A stretch of DNA of 64,000 nucleotides from Moniliophthora roreri (taxonomy: Eukaryota > Basidiomycota > Agaricomycetes > Agaricales > Marasmiaceae), in the NCBI GenBank assembly GCA_001466705.2, contig LATX02000227.1, positions 1 through 64,000 on the forward strand, read 5' to 3'. The position numbers were made by a program, and so were the translations under genes. This document shows positions 48,033 to 60,054 of the stretch, one piece after another (the stretch's first letter is position 1; every line of letters starts with the position of its first letter). Under the pieces are notes generated by a model. The model had not been told where the DNA came from. It ran no database searches and saw only the letters and a program-made list of their open reading frames with translations.

Positions 48033-50440
48033 TCACTCGACATGTCCATTGCGCGGTCTAGATGTATCAAGTCCAACGCTGACATGATCCGAAAGAATAC
48101 AGTTTTTCTCTTCTTGAACCTTGATCTCTGGTTCATCTTCAACATACTTCCCGTCCCATTCGCATGACAATGACCAGCCAAGCACATAGACCGGGTCTCC
48201 CACTAGTTGGTACGAAAACCTCTCCTTCTCCTTCTCCCGTTTGTCTCCTGGTACCGGAACCACCAGCCGGTCGTGTCTTGGCTGACCCAGGTAGCGACTT
48301 TAGCGACAGCGCACTAAGAGGCAGTGTTGAACTCCATAAACTGCTTCCCACTGCTACCACCAAACTTGATAAGCAGAATCTGTCCCTTTGATACAGAGGT
48401 CATCGGAGACGTCCACTCGCTCGTAAGCATTGTACCTCGGTCCAAACGACACACACTGGAACCCACACACATTCTCCTACATCCTGCCTCCCGTCTTTCC
48501 ACACACCCATCTGAAGGGCTTGCTCGTACCGGTCGGCGGCAAGTACTTGATATTGGTATCCATGTTCTTCACCCCTCGTATGAATTCGTACTGAGCATTC
48601 AGTAGTAACAAGCGCTCATGGAGATCTTGTAGGTCTTTGTAGACCGACTCGCACTCGCTAACCCGCTTCTTGTCAGCCGGCGAAAGGTACGTGAGCTTCC
48701 GTCGACTGTGTTCAAAGGCCCTGAGAGCTTTTTGCGATCGCTGATAAACATGCGGAGAGCGGGGTGAAGGAGGAAAGCTTGGAGTTGGGCGTGGTATAGA
48801 CACATTCGCTGGGCTTTCGTGAATAGATTGTAGTTGAGGCCTTCCAATCGACGAGGTAGAATCGAGTTATCGAGGGTGCTTCAGATGGTAATGAGCATAT
48901 GCAGAATGTATGGCTTCGAACGAGTTACTATCAGCTTGCTGGTTCATCCTGAGCTGACATCAGCAACCTGCAAAGGACAAGAGCTCAAGACGTGAGACTC
49001 ACCGGCAGGCGATGATTGCTCTGCAGCTATAGCCATACTGACAACCCGCGATATAATAGTTCCCATGTTGCTCCCTGAAATCCTTCGCTAATAGGCGATA
49101 TACCTTGGAAGGAACTCGACTTCAAACTCTCTGACCACTTTGTACTGGACCAAAAGCGTCTTCACAGATGTTGAGGTGGATAGCATGGAGGATAGCTTTT
49201 GCTTCATCTCCACTGGGAGTTGAAAGGAAGCAGCATTGACGGTACCGACTCCAGCCTCGAGCTCGATGCCATCTGCAAGTTGCTTCAAATCGTCCCAATG
49301 GAGGACATTGATCGTCGTACTGGTGCTCTTGATTCTGCGATGAGAGTCATGCATTCTGAAAGGGGCGAGAGTGCAGCACGTTGTGGGATCTCTTGTGAGT
49401 GCGTCTATCCCATAACCAAGTCTGAAAGTTTCACCTTCCTGGTTGAGGTCGGTGCAAGACGTTGATTTCGGCCTTTAGAGATCTATGAAACAATGAAGAG
49501 ACCTGTGAGACCCCTGTAGCAAAACCATAGGTAGCAGGAAGCACACCTTCTTACTCGGTTTGGATTGTTGCACCAATGTTGGTACCTCGGTGCTTCACGG
49601 CCTAGTCTGCCTCTTTTAAGCAGATACAGGCGTTTCAGTGAGTCTGGATTCGATACACGCAGCTTCCAGGGAATATCGGGTGCGAGGCGCTGACTCTTCG
49701 AATCAGGTAATGAAGTTTTCCGGGTACGAGCTGATTCTTTGGCAGGTTCCTTATCCATAGGAGCCTTCTTTGTTGTCGGGTCCTTTCCTGCCTTTGCTAC
49801 AGTCAATTTCGGCAGAACACAAAACCATGACCGGCGTACCTTCGTTTGCTCCGATGACTGCATCTTTGGTGGATTGGGATCTGATGGCGCTCTCCGATGC
49901 CCCTCCTTTGGCTGTGAGAGAACCTAGTTCAACACATCAGTACCCGCAAATCCACTTGTTCACAACTGGTAAAACGCACCTCTGCCTTCTTGACCTACTG
50001 CCTTCCCACAGGTAACTCTAAGCTTCTTGTCCTGGCTCTTCTCTCTTCAGCCAACACTGGTGGTTTCAACAAGCCTGGTGCTGGTCCCTGTGGCTTACGG
50101 GATTTGTCGTGGGTGATTCATTCACTTCTATTAGATGGAGTAGGGGATTTCCAGCCAAGATTTCTTGTCTGATCTTCCTTTCTGGGCTCCTTGATCGTAG
50201 GCGTCTTGCTCAACATGCCCTTTCCTAGCTTGAGTATGATCAGATTCAGCCTTTTTACTGCACGAGAAATCTCGGACAACTCACCTTGTTCCCCTCCTCA
50301 GATGATTCTCTGGTGTTACCAGGATCTGAAGGCGACTTCCGGTGACCTTTCTTGGGAGGTGAAAGTTCCTGATTCGACTTTGCATCCGCCTTGCTTGCAG
50401 GTTTGGTATCTTTCTTTGGGGTGCTTAATTCGTTGTTCAT
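48033..50440 (-). CDS. hypothetical multi-exon protein, Lys/Pro/Ser-rich N-terminus
   Basis: Minus strand. Exon 1 50440-50285 starts MNNELSTPKKDTKPASKADA and ends at a GTGAGT donor. Further coding-like pieces: 50180-50020 (Lys/Pro-rich), 49918-49560 (with KKAPMDKEPAKESARTRKTS), 49354-49088 (QLADGIELEAGVGT and EMKQKLSSMLSTSTSVKTLL), 48847-48730, 48720-48477 (SECESVYKDLQDLHERLLLL, helical) and 48263-48033. A motif P-K-x-G-H-R-x-x-P-S-D-P occurs twice (about 50355 and 49890), an internal repeat. Exon joins past the first are not resolved and may include frameshifts. No family recognised. The gene separates blocks B and C and has normal CpG content. Confidence 0.45.
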
Positions 50441-50779
50441 TGTCGTGGTGGCAAAAGATATGGCTGTCGAGGATTAGCGCTCAAGTGGCATTCAGCTGCT
50501 GGGTATCCCAGAAAGCAACACAGTGGTGCGGACGTTATTGGCTACGCAGTGCAAAAGATGAGATAAGGTCAGCTGATCTATCTGAGTTTGGCAGGTACAA
50601 CACAGCCACTCCGGTCCTTCTCAACCTTGATCCATCGAGTCGTTGCTCGTCTGCAACCTTCACATCCAAGTCTACTGACGACGGGATTTAAACATCTTTC
50701 ATGAGAGAAAAAGGTAAATTGGGCCAAATCACCACGTGCTCGAACTGACTCGAACAATTAATGATTGAACTGGAGTAAA

Positions 50780-51690
50780 CTTTTGCGATGTCTGCAATGA
50801 GCAACGCTAACAGACGTCTAGTCTCCAGGACTTTCCGAATCAATCAGATTGACAGGCTAGTGTACCTCGAGAGCTACGGCTCACACCACATATTCAGCTA
50901 TGTTTTCTGTCACTTCCAGATGTCAGCTTTCACGCAGATGGGGAACATGTGTGGAGTGATGACGAATCTGCCCCCTGACAGAATCACTAGGGTTTGGATT
51001 GGTACGTTATCCCCGGCAACACTTTTTGAATGATTTATATATCATCTCTACTAGGAGCTAAATCTGTCATGACAAAGGAAGCGTTAGACATTGCTCGAGA
51101 GGGTAAGTATCGTCCCGCAAACTGTAATTCAATAATGACCCATTGCACCGTTCAGGTGGCAAAGACACCCCTTCGTCGTGTATCACACGAGATCAAGCGA
51201 GAATATGTTGATTTATGAAGATCCTTGATGTGAAGCACATTAAATGGCCCGAACCGTCTAAGCTAGTACGTTCCAGAACTATCGGAATGAGGGGGTCTGC
51301 AAAGAGAATGTTAACAAAGCTCCCCAATATGGGGTAAGGCGAAGGTCACCCGTCGATTCGTGTCTGTGATAAGCTTGAGCAGAGGCTACTTCTGTAAGTA
51401 TAAAATGCTCACCCGAACTTGATCTTCTGGACTGATTTAATTAGTTGAATTTGCTAGAGACATGTCAATCTTACAGGCGGCGGCCTTGACACCTCGAACG
51501 CCCAAAATGCTGCTCATCATTGTATAATACTCCTACTTAGAAGGTCGACTAGAGGTACGCGGCTGCAGATCAGTTCTAAACGACAGTAAATGACCGACGG
51601 TGTAGGGCTGTTCTCACCTTCTCCAACATCTTCAAGAGAAGATCGAGTCTACACTTCCAAAAAGTGCACGTCCTAGAGCGGCAATGCAGA
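50780..51690. repeat. block C, left part: duplicated unrecognised gene fragments
   Basis: Same-orientation match of 36170-37160, without the 186-bp insert. It contains MSAFTQMGNM (50921), the join to GAKSVMTKEALDIARE and ILDVKHIKWPEP (about 51220), then pieces also found inverted at 3540-3960. Not an intact gene. Confidence 0.6.
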
Positions 51691-52390
51691 AGCTACAGTT
51701 TCATCTCGGAGCCATGGAAGAGATAGCTAAGCCTCACTTGCGTACCTTTGCCCATATACTTTCCTCAAACGCGGACTTGATTGACCCAGAGTATTCGGAA
51801 GATATGCAGAGCCACTGGAATGGTATCTCTTGAGAACTAGCCGAGCAGACGAGAATCAGTTTTTTTGTCCCGTGCATGAGATTAAGGTGGAGGTACGTAC
51901 ATTCATGTGTGTATCAGAGCAAACATACGATGAACGAAACTGCAGAGCGCTCGAAGAGATAGAGACAGGCGAAGCACCAGTCATAGCTGAACGTACCTGT
52001 GATGCCTGTAGAAAGTCGGATGCCAAGCATGTGTGCAGCGCGTGAGTGCATCCCACGTTTTGTGTTTGGGTAGTTGACTCATTAAATTACTGGAAAATAC
52101 ATGTTCTACCGTGAATTCAGATGTGAATGACCCATATGTCACCTTCTGTTCATGCCACCTACACTTTACTGATGCTCTCCTAGGTATATTGCAATGCCGA
52201 ACGCCAGAAAGCCGACTGGCCAAATCACAAGACCGTATGCAAGTTCTCCAAGCGTTTAAAAGACCACAAGGAATCTTCCAATCTGTCTCCTGGAAAGTTT
52301 TACATACTCACACGATCTTATCATACATTTGTTCCTGAAGCGGGATTTACTATTGAACAAGAGGTGCTCTTGTAATTGGGATGCCTACTA
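51690..52390 (+). pseudogene. MYND zinc finger relic, block C
   Basis: Plus-strand copy of the 7155-7882 gene. CDACRKSDAKHVCSA is followed by intron and the microexon equivalent (52121-52133), but that now has a stop in place of its Cys codon and its donor GTATGT is ATATGT. The next exon reads YCNAERQKADWPNHKTVC, with a zinc-ligand Cys changed to Arg. The upstream part is in another frame and has a stop after HWNGIS. It cannot make a normal finger. Confidence 0.7.
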
Positions 52391-53355
52391 CCAGTGGACT
52401 GCCCAATAAACGAGTATGGGAATGCCAGATTCATTGCGTGTACGATGATGGATATGACTTACAAGGTAGCAGAAATGAAAGTTGTTTGTATGGGATTGAA
52501 GGAGAAGTTTGTTGGTGTGCTGTGGACCAGGTGATGTAAAATTCGCTTCGGAGAACAAGGAGCCGAAGATTCCATTCTTTCAAAGAGGCTATGAAGAGTT
52601 TGTGAAGCTGGCTAGGCAGAAGGGATTGCATCAACAGCTGATCTTCCTGTGGGCCAAAAGGGTTGGTGATTTGCTTGAACTGGAGTAAGTTTTTGTGATG
52701 TTTGTACTCAGCAGCGCTAACAGACCGTGTAGTCTCCAGGATATTCCGAATCAAGCAGATTGTACGTGGGACTGATCCACGGAACATTTCATCACGATAT
52801 CAAAGCACCGCTGGACATGGCTCCGAAGTTGGAGTCATTGACTCTGTGGGTTAATAGGCACCTCCAACTGTGAGCTATATATGTGACGGAGTCTGTGAAT
52901 TAATCATTATTTATGTTTCCCACAGGCAATTTTTATCCCGTTGTCGCCCTTTACTCGTCATCTCGTTACTGTCTTGATAACTTGAGTGTGAGTTCTTACA
53001 TTCTGATATGAAAAACTGAAGAGCACCGCTAGAATTTGAGTATCTTGATACTGAAGTGGCTCGTAGAGCATGACGTTCATTGCGTGGCACTGATTCGTTG
53101 ACCTCATTTAAATGTCATGACATGATTGCTTCAAAAGCAATACACCAAGGCAGACCAAGGCTCGGACAGCTAGACATGAACGAAAAAAACGACTGGCATA
53201 GCCGCGGAACTCTCGGAGGTGAATACATTGCCGCATGTATTCCAATTGGTTCTAAGTAGTCCCGACCTTTAGCTCGACTACGTGTTACACGAAAATGCAT
53301 TTGACTACGAACAGACATTTAATATGGATCAACGTTACACTGCTCTGATACTGCG
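52391..53355. repeat. block C middle: MYND tail and shared F-box 3' flank
   Basis: Matches 37250-38180 in the same orientation and 6513-7130 inverted. Degenerate, no gene. Confidence 0.6.
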
Positions 53356-55006
53356 CTACACAATCTTCTTCTTCGACTCCTCTGCAAGTTGTAATTCTCT
53401 CTTCAACTCACGCTTCAGACTCTCCCGCATCACCTCAATGAGTACCAACCCCTTCTTGACATCTCTCCACCTTGCCTCCCACTTCCCGGAAGGAAATTCG
53501 ATACGACATCCCCACAGCAAAATGCGGCTCAAGAACAACGATACTTGGACGTCATCGATATCCGATTGGATGTAACCGGGTGAGAACGTATCCATGTACC
53601 GCATAACACCGATGGTAGGATCCATGTCGACAACCTTCACACAAGGAAGCATACGGAGGCACGGCACTCAAAGTAAAGGGCAATGCCTTGAGAATGGTAC
53701 GGTGGCGTCGAGAGTTATTGATTCTGTGCAATCCAAAGGTGGATCAGTCTTCAGATCGTGGTTTAAATCGATGGAGACGAGGTTCTTCCATGAAAACGCA
53801 ATATTCTCGATATTGTTCTGGGTGAGGATGAGGGGAAATAAGTGAGTCAATCGAAATTCTGTGATGCGGGTGTTTTGCAGAATGGGACTGATATGTTGGA
53901 AGTGAATTAGATCTACGGCTGATCTTGTTTCGGGAGCGGATGGAGAGAAACATGAATCAAATTCACCCAAAGGTGGTGCAATCCAGAGAGGTTTGCACAA
54001 GATTCGAGCAAATCCTTCACTGTCGCGGGGGCTTCGCTGGTAGGTGATGTGGAGAATATATGGAGGTATCGAATGGGCGTAAAGGAAGGATAATTTGGAC
54101 GAATGAAATGGGTGAAGGTGGCATACAGCATATGAAGGGTGAGTGCCAGGAGACTATGAAAGCTTATCTCCAGGGAAAATGGATGGAACTCCTGGGTACT
54201 GACTTCTTTTGATGATCGTGTGAAGAAAAGCCCCTTTGATTGTGCAGAACGGGCCAGTTCAGCGACGATAAGCGAGGTATTTGAGAAGGACGGGATCTTA
54301 AGAAGTTCTAGACACGGGAGTGCTTTGATCAATGAGAACAATGTAGACTGCAAAGCATCGTGGTGAACTTGTGGAGCCTTCAACACATAAAAACGTCAAA
54401 TTAGGCATCTGCTCGCCTACAGCCTGAAAATATTCGCCCAGAATTTCGGCATTGACAGTGTTGACAACGTGTATCTCGAATTTCTGCACGGCAGGATGCA
54501 TGAAGAGCACACTGTAGTGTGTATAACCGAGGTTGTTGATATCTCTCCAGATAAGGGCTTTGAGATTAGGAAATATAGGTGCCGAGTTTACTGACAGCCG
54601 GGCAAGGGTATTGAAGAGGGATGTCATCCGTGACTGTTTGGTTTCGTCCAAGCCTTGCAGATTCAGCCTTTGCACACGACGTGCATACTGTTGATAAAAG
54701 CAATGCCAGTCCTGATATTTCGGTGGGGGTGAAAAGCTCTGAGAAGTTTCAAGTCAGAAAGAATCGAAAGATATGTAAAGCCTGTGATGTTACCCGCTCG
54801 TAGGATTTGGAGACTTGCACTGTCCCCAAGCGCCCGAAAATGACATCAAGGTCAGATATCTCTTCCCAGACAAAATCCAAGCTAATATCTGACCACAATT
54901 TACACACCGAAGCGTTTTTGGCATTTGAGCCTCTGCTGCAGTACGTAAAGATCGGTCGAAGAAGATCTGGGAGTTCTACGACACGACTGGCTTCTGAGGT
55001 TCTCAT
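53356..55006 (-). pseudogene. F-box-like protein, copy C, broken
   Basis: Exon 1 55006-54794 is intact and 213 nt, as in A and B. Exon 2 (54738-53356) has an extra base near 54379 (frame leaves after FLCVE), a missing base near 53967 that returns to another frame, and a TGA codon at about 53670 where A and B have Gln (CAA) in the phrase LLQVL. The 3' end still reads KKKIV. The upstream module has CACATG instead of CACGTG. Recently dead, since most of the frame is otherwise preserved. Confidence 0.85.
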
Positions 55007-55059
55007 AACGGATGTCTGTATCTGAATAAAGTTATCAAGACTGTTCTGCAAGAAAAATA

Positions 55060-55790
55060 ATGAGACTTACAAGTGGCAAAGGAGCACCTCAGTGCTCTGC
55101 TGGTGATGTTTCGAGAAAGAAAGGACACACGTTCGACATGCGCCTGATCGCCAATAAAGGGGCCTCACATGATGCCGAGGGAGACATTGTCTCTCTCCCA
55201 AATGTGACCTCATGGAAAGATGGGCCCGTGCGCAACTTTGTTTTTGTTTACACTTCTTCCTCATCGTTTCCCACAACACCGAACACTCCTTTCTCTCCTA
55301 CCACCATCTCCATCTCCCACACCCTATGGCCTACCCACTCAATCTGTATATCCCAATGTGCGTTCCCTTATCTTCTCTCAACTTCGACTTACAACTTGCA
55401 TTCCAGGTTTAACTTGTACCATCGTTTCACGCTGATCAGAAATGGGGACGTAAAAATGGGCTTTTCCAATATATTTTGATGTGTAGAATAATTATATCAG
55501 TACTGACATTCAACTGACACGTAAATTTTATATGACCCCATGTCCATGCGATGTCTACACCAGTGACACTATCAGATACTAGACTGGGGGGGAAGGACTT
55601 GCACTAGGGGTTTGGTCAGGGCATAGGGTTGTGGGCCCTTGGATGGCTGCAAAGGGTTGGCGTGGTCTGGTGGTATGCCTTGGGGTTGCGATGAACTTAG
55701 GTGCTGGATGGACATCTCATTTTGTATTTAGGCAGGTATACATCAGAATACATAAGATTCTCTGACTACATCTGACAGGATCCAATGAAA
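55060..55790 (-). promoter_or_regulatory. upstream module of F-box copy C (copy 4 of 4)
   Basis: Inverted match of 4131-4863, same orientation as 39900-40715. The E-box position reads CACATG (55166-55171). It ends with gattctctgactacatctga at about 55757. Confidence 0.55.
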
Positions 55791-57262
55791 AGATCAACCT
55801 CACCTCAATTTATCAAATAATGTCAGTCACTGTCAGAAAGTGCAGCCCCTATTGATGGTATCTATTGGTATCCAATGGGTTTTGAGGGTGTTGTATGTTG
55901 TTGTATGTTGTTGGATAGCATCAGTGGATTTCTCACTAGGAGCTTGATTGAGCATGTGCTTTCACTAAATAGGAGGATTCCTGTTGACATGTATAATATA
56001 GCAATGGATTACTCAGCAAGTGCAACATTAAGTGGGCCTAATCTTGAGTGTCTGGACTGACAATCATCCTAGTTACTATAGCTTGCCATACATTGCTTTC
56101 ACACACTGTGATGTGTTCAAATATTTTGATTACAACTGCTGCTGCCACCCAATGCAGCTTATCTATATATTTACTGGATCACCAAAGTTTCTCACCACTG
56201 GAGGAGGGTTCAATGAACATCTTGGGAGATCATTCAGCTCACATTCCACCTGTTTGACCAACACAAGCCTGGGACTTGCTGGAGACATAGGGTTAATCTG
56301 TTGGTAGGTTATTTTCATTTGTCCATCTGATACCAGCCAGCTCACTTGAGCTGAAGGAGTGAGAATCTTTCAGCAGTCAAGTCTGATGGACTCCTCATGC
56401 ATATAACCCCAATCAAGCTCATTTGATCCTTTGTAAGGAAATGAAAGCTTTAGTGGGCTTTGGTTCATTGTCCACTCCTTGTACTGTGACTGGGCACTAT
56501 GTTTAACAAGGCAAGCAAACTGGCAGCAGCCTGATCATAGTGTATCCTAAAGATAGAATTTCAAAGACTGATAATTAGCACTTCTTTTTTTAGCCAGACT
56601 CAAGAACTAAGCAGATGAGTGGGTACCTCATGACTAGGTCTCAACAATCAATCATAACAGCATCTTATTTCTGCATACCTCAGTCACAGGATTGCATCCA
56701 AGAGCCTCAAGGTGTTCAACAAACTGATGCTACCTTCCATAGGCCTTGATCATCTCACTTGAATCCCAGAAAGGACTGCAGATTATACAGAGTCATCACT
56801 CCAGGAGCCTTCAGAGGATTTTCATCCATGTTACCCTCTAATTTATTGTTGATCTGATTATTACTCAACTGTGATCATGGCATGACATTCAGTTTCCTAT
56901 CTATGTTCTTATTGTAATTTAATACCTTATGAGTTATCTGCAGATCAGGCAGGCAGAATTAGGTCAACACTAATGGCATAGAGGGGCTCAAATTTCTCCT
57001 TGAGGACTAGAGGAAATGTATGAGATCATACAGGTTGCAGGTTTCAATGTAGTGATACTGATCTTTGATTAGCAATATTACTGCTACTCCAGATGTTTGC
57101 TCCACCACATTAGCAACTTCCATCTATCACTCATGCAATGCCCATCTCATATGGCATCTTGATAGAGTTCAAAATAACTATATACTTTTAGCACAAAGGA
57201 AACTGAAGAGTATAAAAAGCAGAGCTCAGTACATTGCATCTCTCACATTGTGACTGTGGACC
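55791..57262. other. 5' flank of membrane protein paralogue 3, with about 890-bp extra segment
   Basis: Aligns with 41512-42057, except that about 56225-57115 is absent there: block B goes from caatgaacat directly to ccatcttacatgacatcttg. The extra part has no gene; it is AT-rich and CpG-poor. Most CpG sites of block B are TG or CA here. Confidence 0.6.
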
Positions 57263-58822
57263 ATGTCCAACTCCATAACAGAAGAAGATATTTCACCTTT
57301 TGATTCAACTACTAATATCCTGGTGACACCAATAGCAAACCTTACTGTATGTTTTCTTTTTCTGTTTGTTTTCTTTTTCTGTTTGTTTTCTTTTTCTCAG
57401 CATTTCTCTGTTTCTCTAGGTTATGCTTTATGTCTATGGTAAAGTCAAACATCTCAGCACAGTTACTACAGAGATCTGACATGCAACTTATGCCAGGCAT
57501 CTACACAGTTCTATTCATCATTTCAGTCCATGTTCTCATCCACCGACAAGATCACTTAAACAGAGTGCTCTATATGTTCTTCACCATAGCACTTTTTACT
57601 CTGGCAAGTGCATGTACTGTTGTGGAGATCTTTAGCAATGTCCACCAAGCAACTCTGGAGTTTACATTTACCAAAAATCAAGATTGGGCATCATTTTTGG
57701 CATTTTTGAACCATGATAATGCAAAGACAATCACATTGTATGTAGGGAAGTTAATTATATGGACTTGCCATGACTAATAGTATTCTAGTGGCTTTGAGCA
57801 AATTCTGCCACTGTGCTTGGTGTAAGCCTATTTTGTTTGTACATTTGAATTTACTAGCTAATCCATTTGAAATAGAACTATAGCAGATTTAATGCTAGTA
57901 TGTCTCCTACAGTAATTCTCTCTTATGAATTCTCACACTTACGTTTGAATCTACTCAGTTTCACCGCTGCTATGTGATATGGGGCTCATCCAAATGGATT
58001 GCATTTCCACTTATCTTCATGATTCTTTCACTAGCTAGTAAGTATTCTCTTAGTTTAGTTGCATTACTGAGCTCATTCTGGCACTGGTACTAGTCTGTGA
58101 AATTGTTGCCTCTGCATTCATGATCACTGGTATTAGCAACACTGCTAATCCAGCAAAAGTACAACTGTACCTTCAGAGCAATACTATAGACACTGCATTC
58201 TGGCTTGCAGAGATGGGTGTTAATATTATTTTGACATTGCTTACAGGTTAGTCCCATCTGATCTGTCAAAAGCTGACATTAACTTACTTCCTGTAGCTGG
58301 TCGCATATGGTGGATCACCTGGGAAGCATGGAAACATATGGGACCTGCCATTAAAACCAAGTATAACACAATTGTAGCCATCATGTATGTTTTTCAACTC
58401 TCCTTCAATATTCAGGTCTCATTCTCACTTGACTTGTTAGCCTTGAGAGTGGGATCCTCTATCCCATTTTTCTCACTACTACTGTTGTTTATAGTGAACT
58501 GGCAGATCCAGATGCTTATGGTTCAATATCTTTTTTATTTTTTATAGTCACATATCAAGTTGCTGTATGTCAGATGCTCTACTTTTTGTTACCAACTAAC
58601 TTGAAATACTACTTATAGGGAATTGCTCCAACATTGATCATTATAAGGGCAGCCAGTGGCAAAACTGTTGAATATACAAGTGCAAACAAAGTTATGTCAT
58701 CTCTTCACTTTGCCAGTGGTGCAGTTCCTGGATCTGAGAATTCAGACACCAGGTCACATATACAAGCAATTGACATTGAGGCAAGCCCATCAGTAGAGAG
58801 AACTCAAAATCCAGAGAAATAA
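57263..58822 (+). CDS. nine-exon multi-pass membrane protein (337 aa), paralogue 3, block C
   Basis: Exons 57263-57346, 57420-57438 (19 nt), 57497-57737, 57876-57897 (22 nt), 57959-58037, 58094-58246, 58297-58384, 58441-58564, 58619-58822; total 1014 nt, all phases consistent. Seven of nine exon lengths equal paralogue 2. Segments YTVLFIISVHVLI, VLYMFFTIALFTLASACTV, IAFPLIFMILSLA, EMGVNIILTLLTAGRIWWI, LESGILYPIFLTTTVVY and GIAPTLIIIRAASGK are kept. Intron 1 has grown by three TTTGTTTTCTTTTTCTG units (about 57350-57398). Function unknown. Confidence 0.82.
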
Positions 58823-60050
58823 AAGTCTGTGTAGATTGTCTTAGTATATATTGCTACATACTACCATATGGGAATCTAATAGTTTCAGTTTAAAACTCTG
58901 CATTGCTTGATAGTGGTCCAAGCAGCAATAGTTAGAACCTTTGTTAACAATAGGATACTTGCTATTTTAAGCTCTGAACTCTAATCTTCCAAACCTGCAG
59001 TCTTGGGCAACCACTCAAACTTGAGGCTAAGTGTGCTTAGCCCTAAGCTTGGCATGCACCAAAGTCTATAAGTTTGAGTGTGCACTTCACACTGGGCCTC
59101 TAAAGCTAACCTCTAACCTATTGGCTATAGCATAGACCAAGTTTAAACCTATGGGGACAAAAGAATCTGATGGCAGAAGACACCAGAGGTTACCAAAAAA
59201 GGCAGTTAAGATAGTTCAAACCAGTCTAGAGGTTGGCATGAGTTATAGGTACCTACAGATACTTGCAGGTATTTCAGTACTTGCAACTTGCAGTAACTTG
59301 CCATGGGTTATGCAAGTAACTTGTAGCCCAGGTTATAGACAGGTTGCAGGTCTGGACTCAATGCCATTCACAGGTGACAAGTAATTATAGAAATAACTTG
59401 TGCAAAACTTACAATAAAGCTAATGAAAACATGCATTACTGGTGCTAAAACAGTATAGTATATTATACATAATGATATCCCAACACACTGTGATAAAGCC
59501 CTTAAGCATACTACAAAAATGTAACATCACAAGCAATGAGGAAGAATAGGGGCACAACCAAATGTAGTACAGAACACTGATATGTAGTAGTATGCCAAGG
59601 CATATTCTATATCATTCAGCTTAATGAGAGGAATGTCTGCTGTCTCATTGATGCCCAGCTGTGTGCTGAAAGAAGCCTCAGACACTGCACCAAGAGAGGC
59701 AGCTCTTCTCAGTACCCCAACTACTTATCATGTCAAAGAAGCCTTTCAAGCTGTCTCTTCTATAAGCCAAAATACCAATCGAAAGCTCTATTTTACTATA
59801 CTTTGGTGTGAGATACACTTAAGTCAACCAACCACCTTATGAATTCATATAGATCATCTTCATCTGTTATTGGGATTCTTTTGAGAACTGTACACCATTG
59901 GTTGCATTAGTGCACTAAAACTTACAGCAGAGTCAAGAAGTTTGCAGAATCATAAATTTTTTTCACATATTTGTACATATTGAAAACTGGTCCATAGCCA
60001 GTTGTGTGACAATTATAATGTATTTTATTCCATATGGCACTTTGACACCT
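58823..60050. other. CpG-poor repeat-like DNA, no gene
   Basis: Duplication with block B ends at about 58870. 59240-59350 has repeated acttgcag/gtaacttgc phrases, a degenerate short-repeat cluster. No supported ORF; the 77-aa frame at 59151 is not convincing. Confidence 0.45.
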
Positions 60051-60054
60051 GTTT

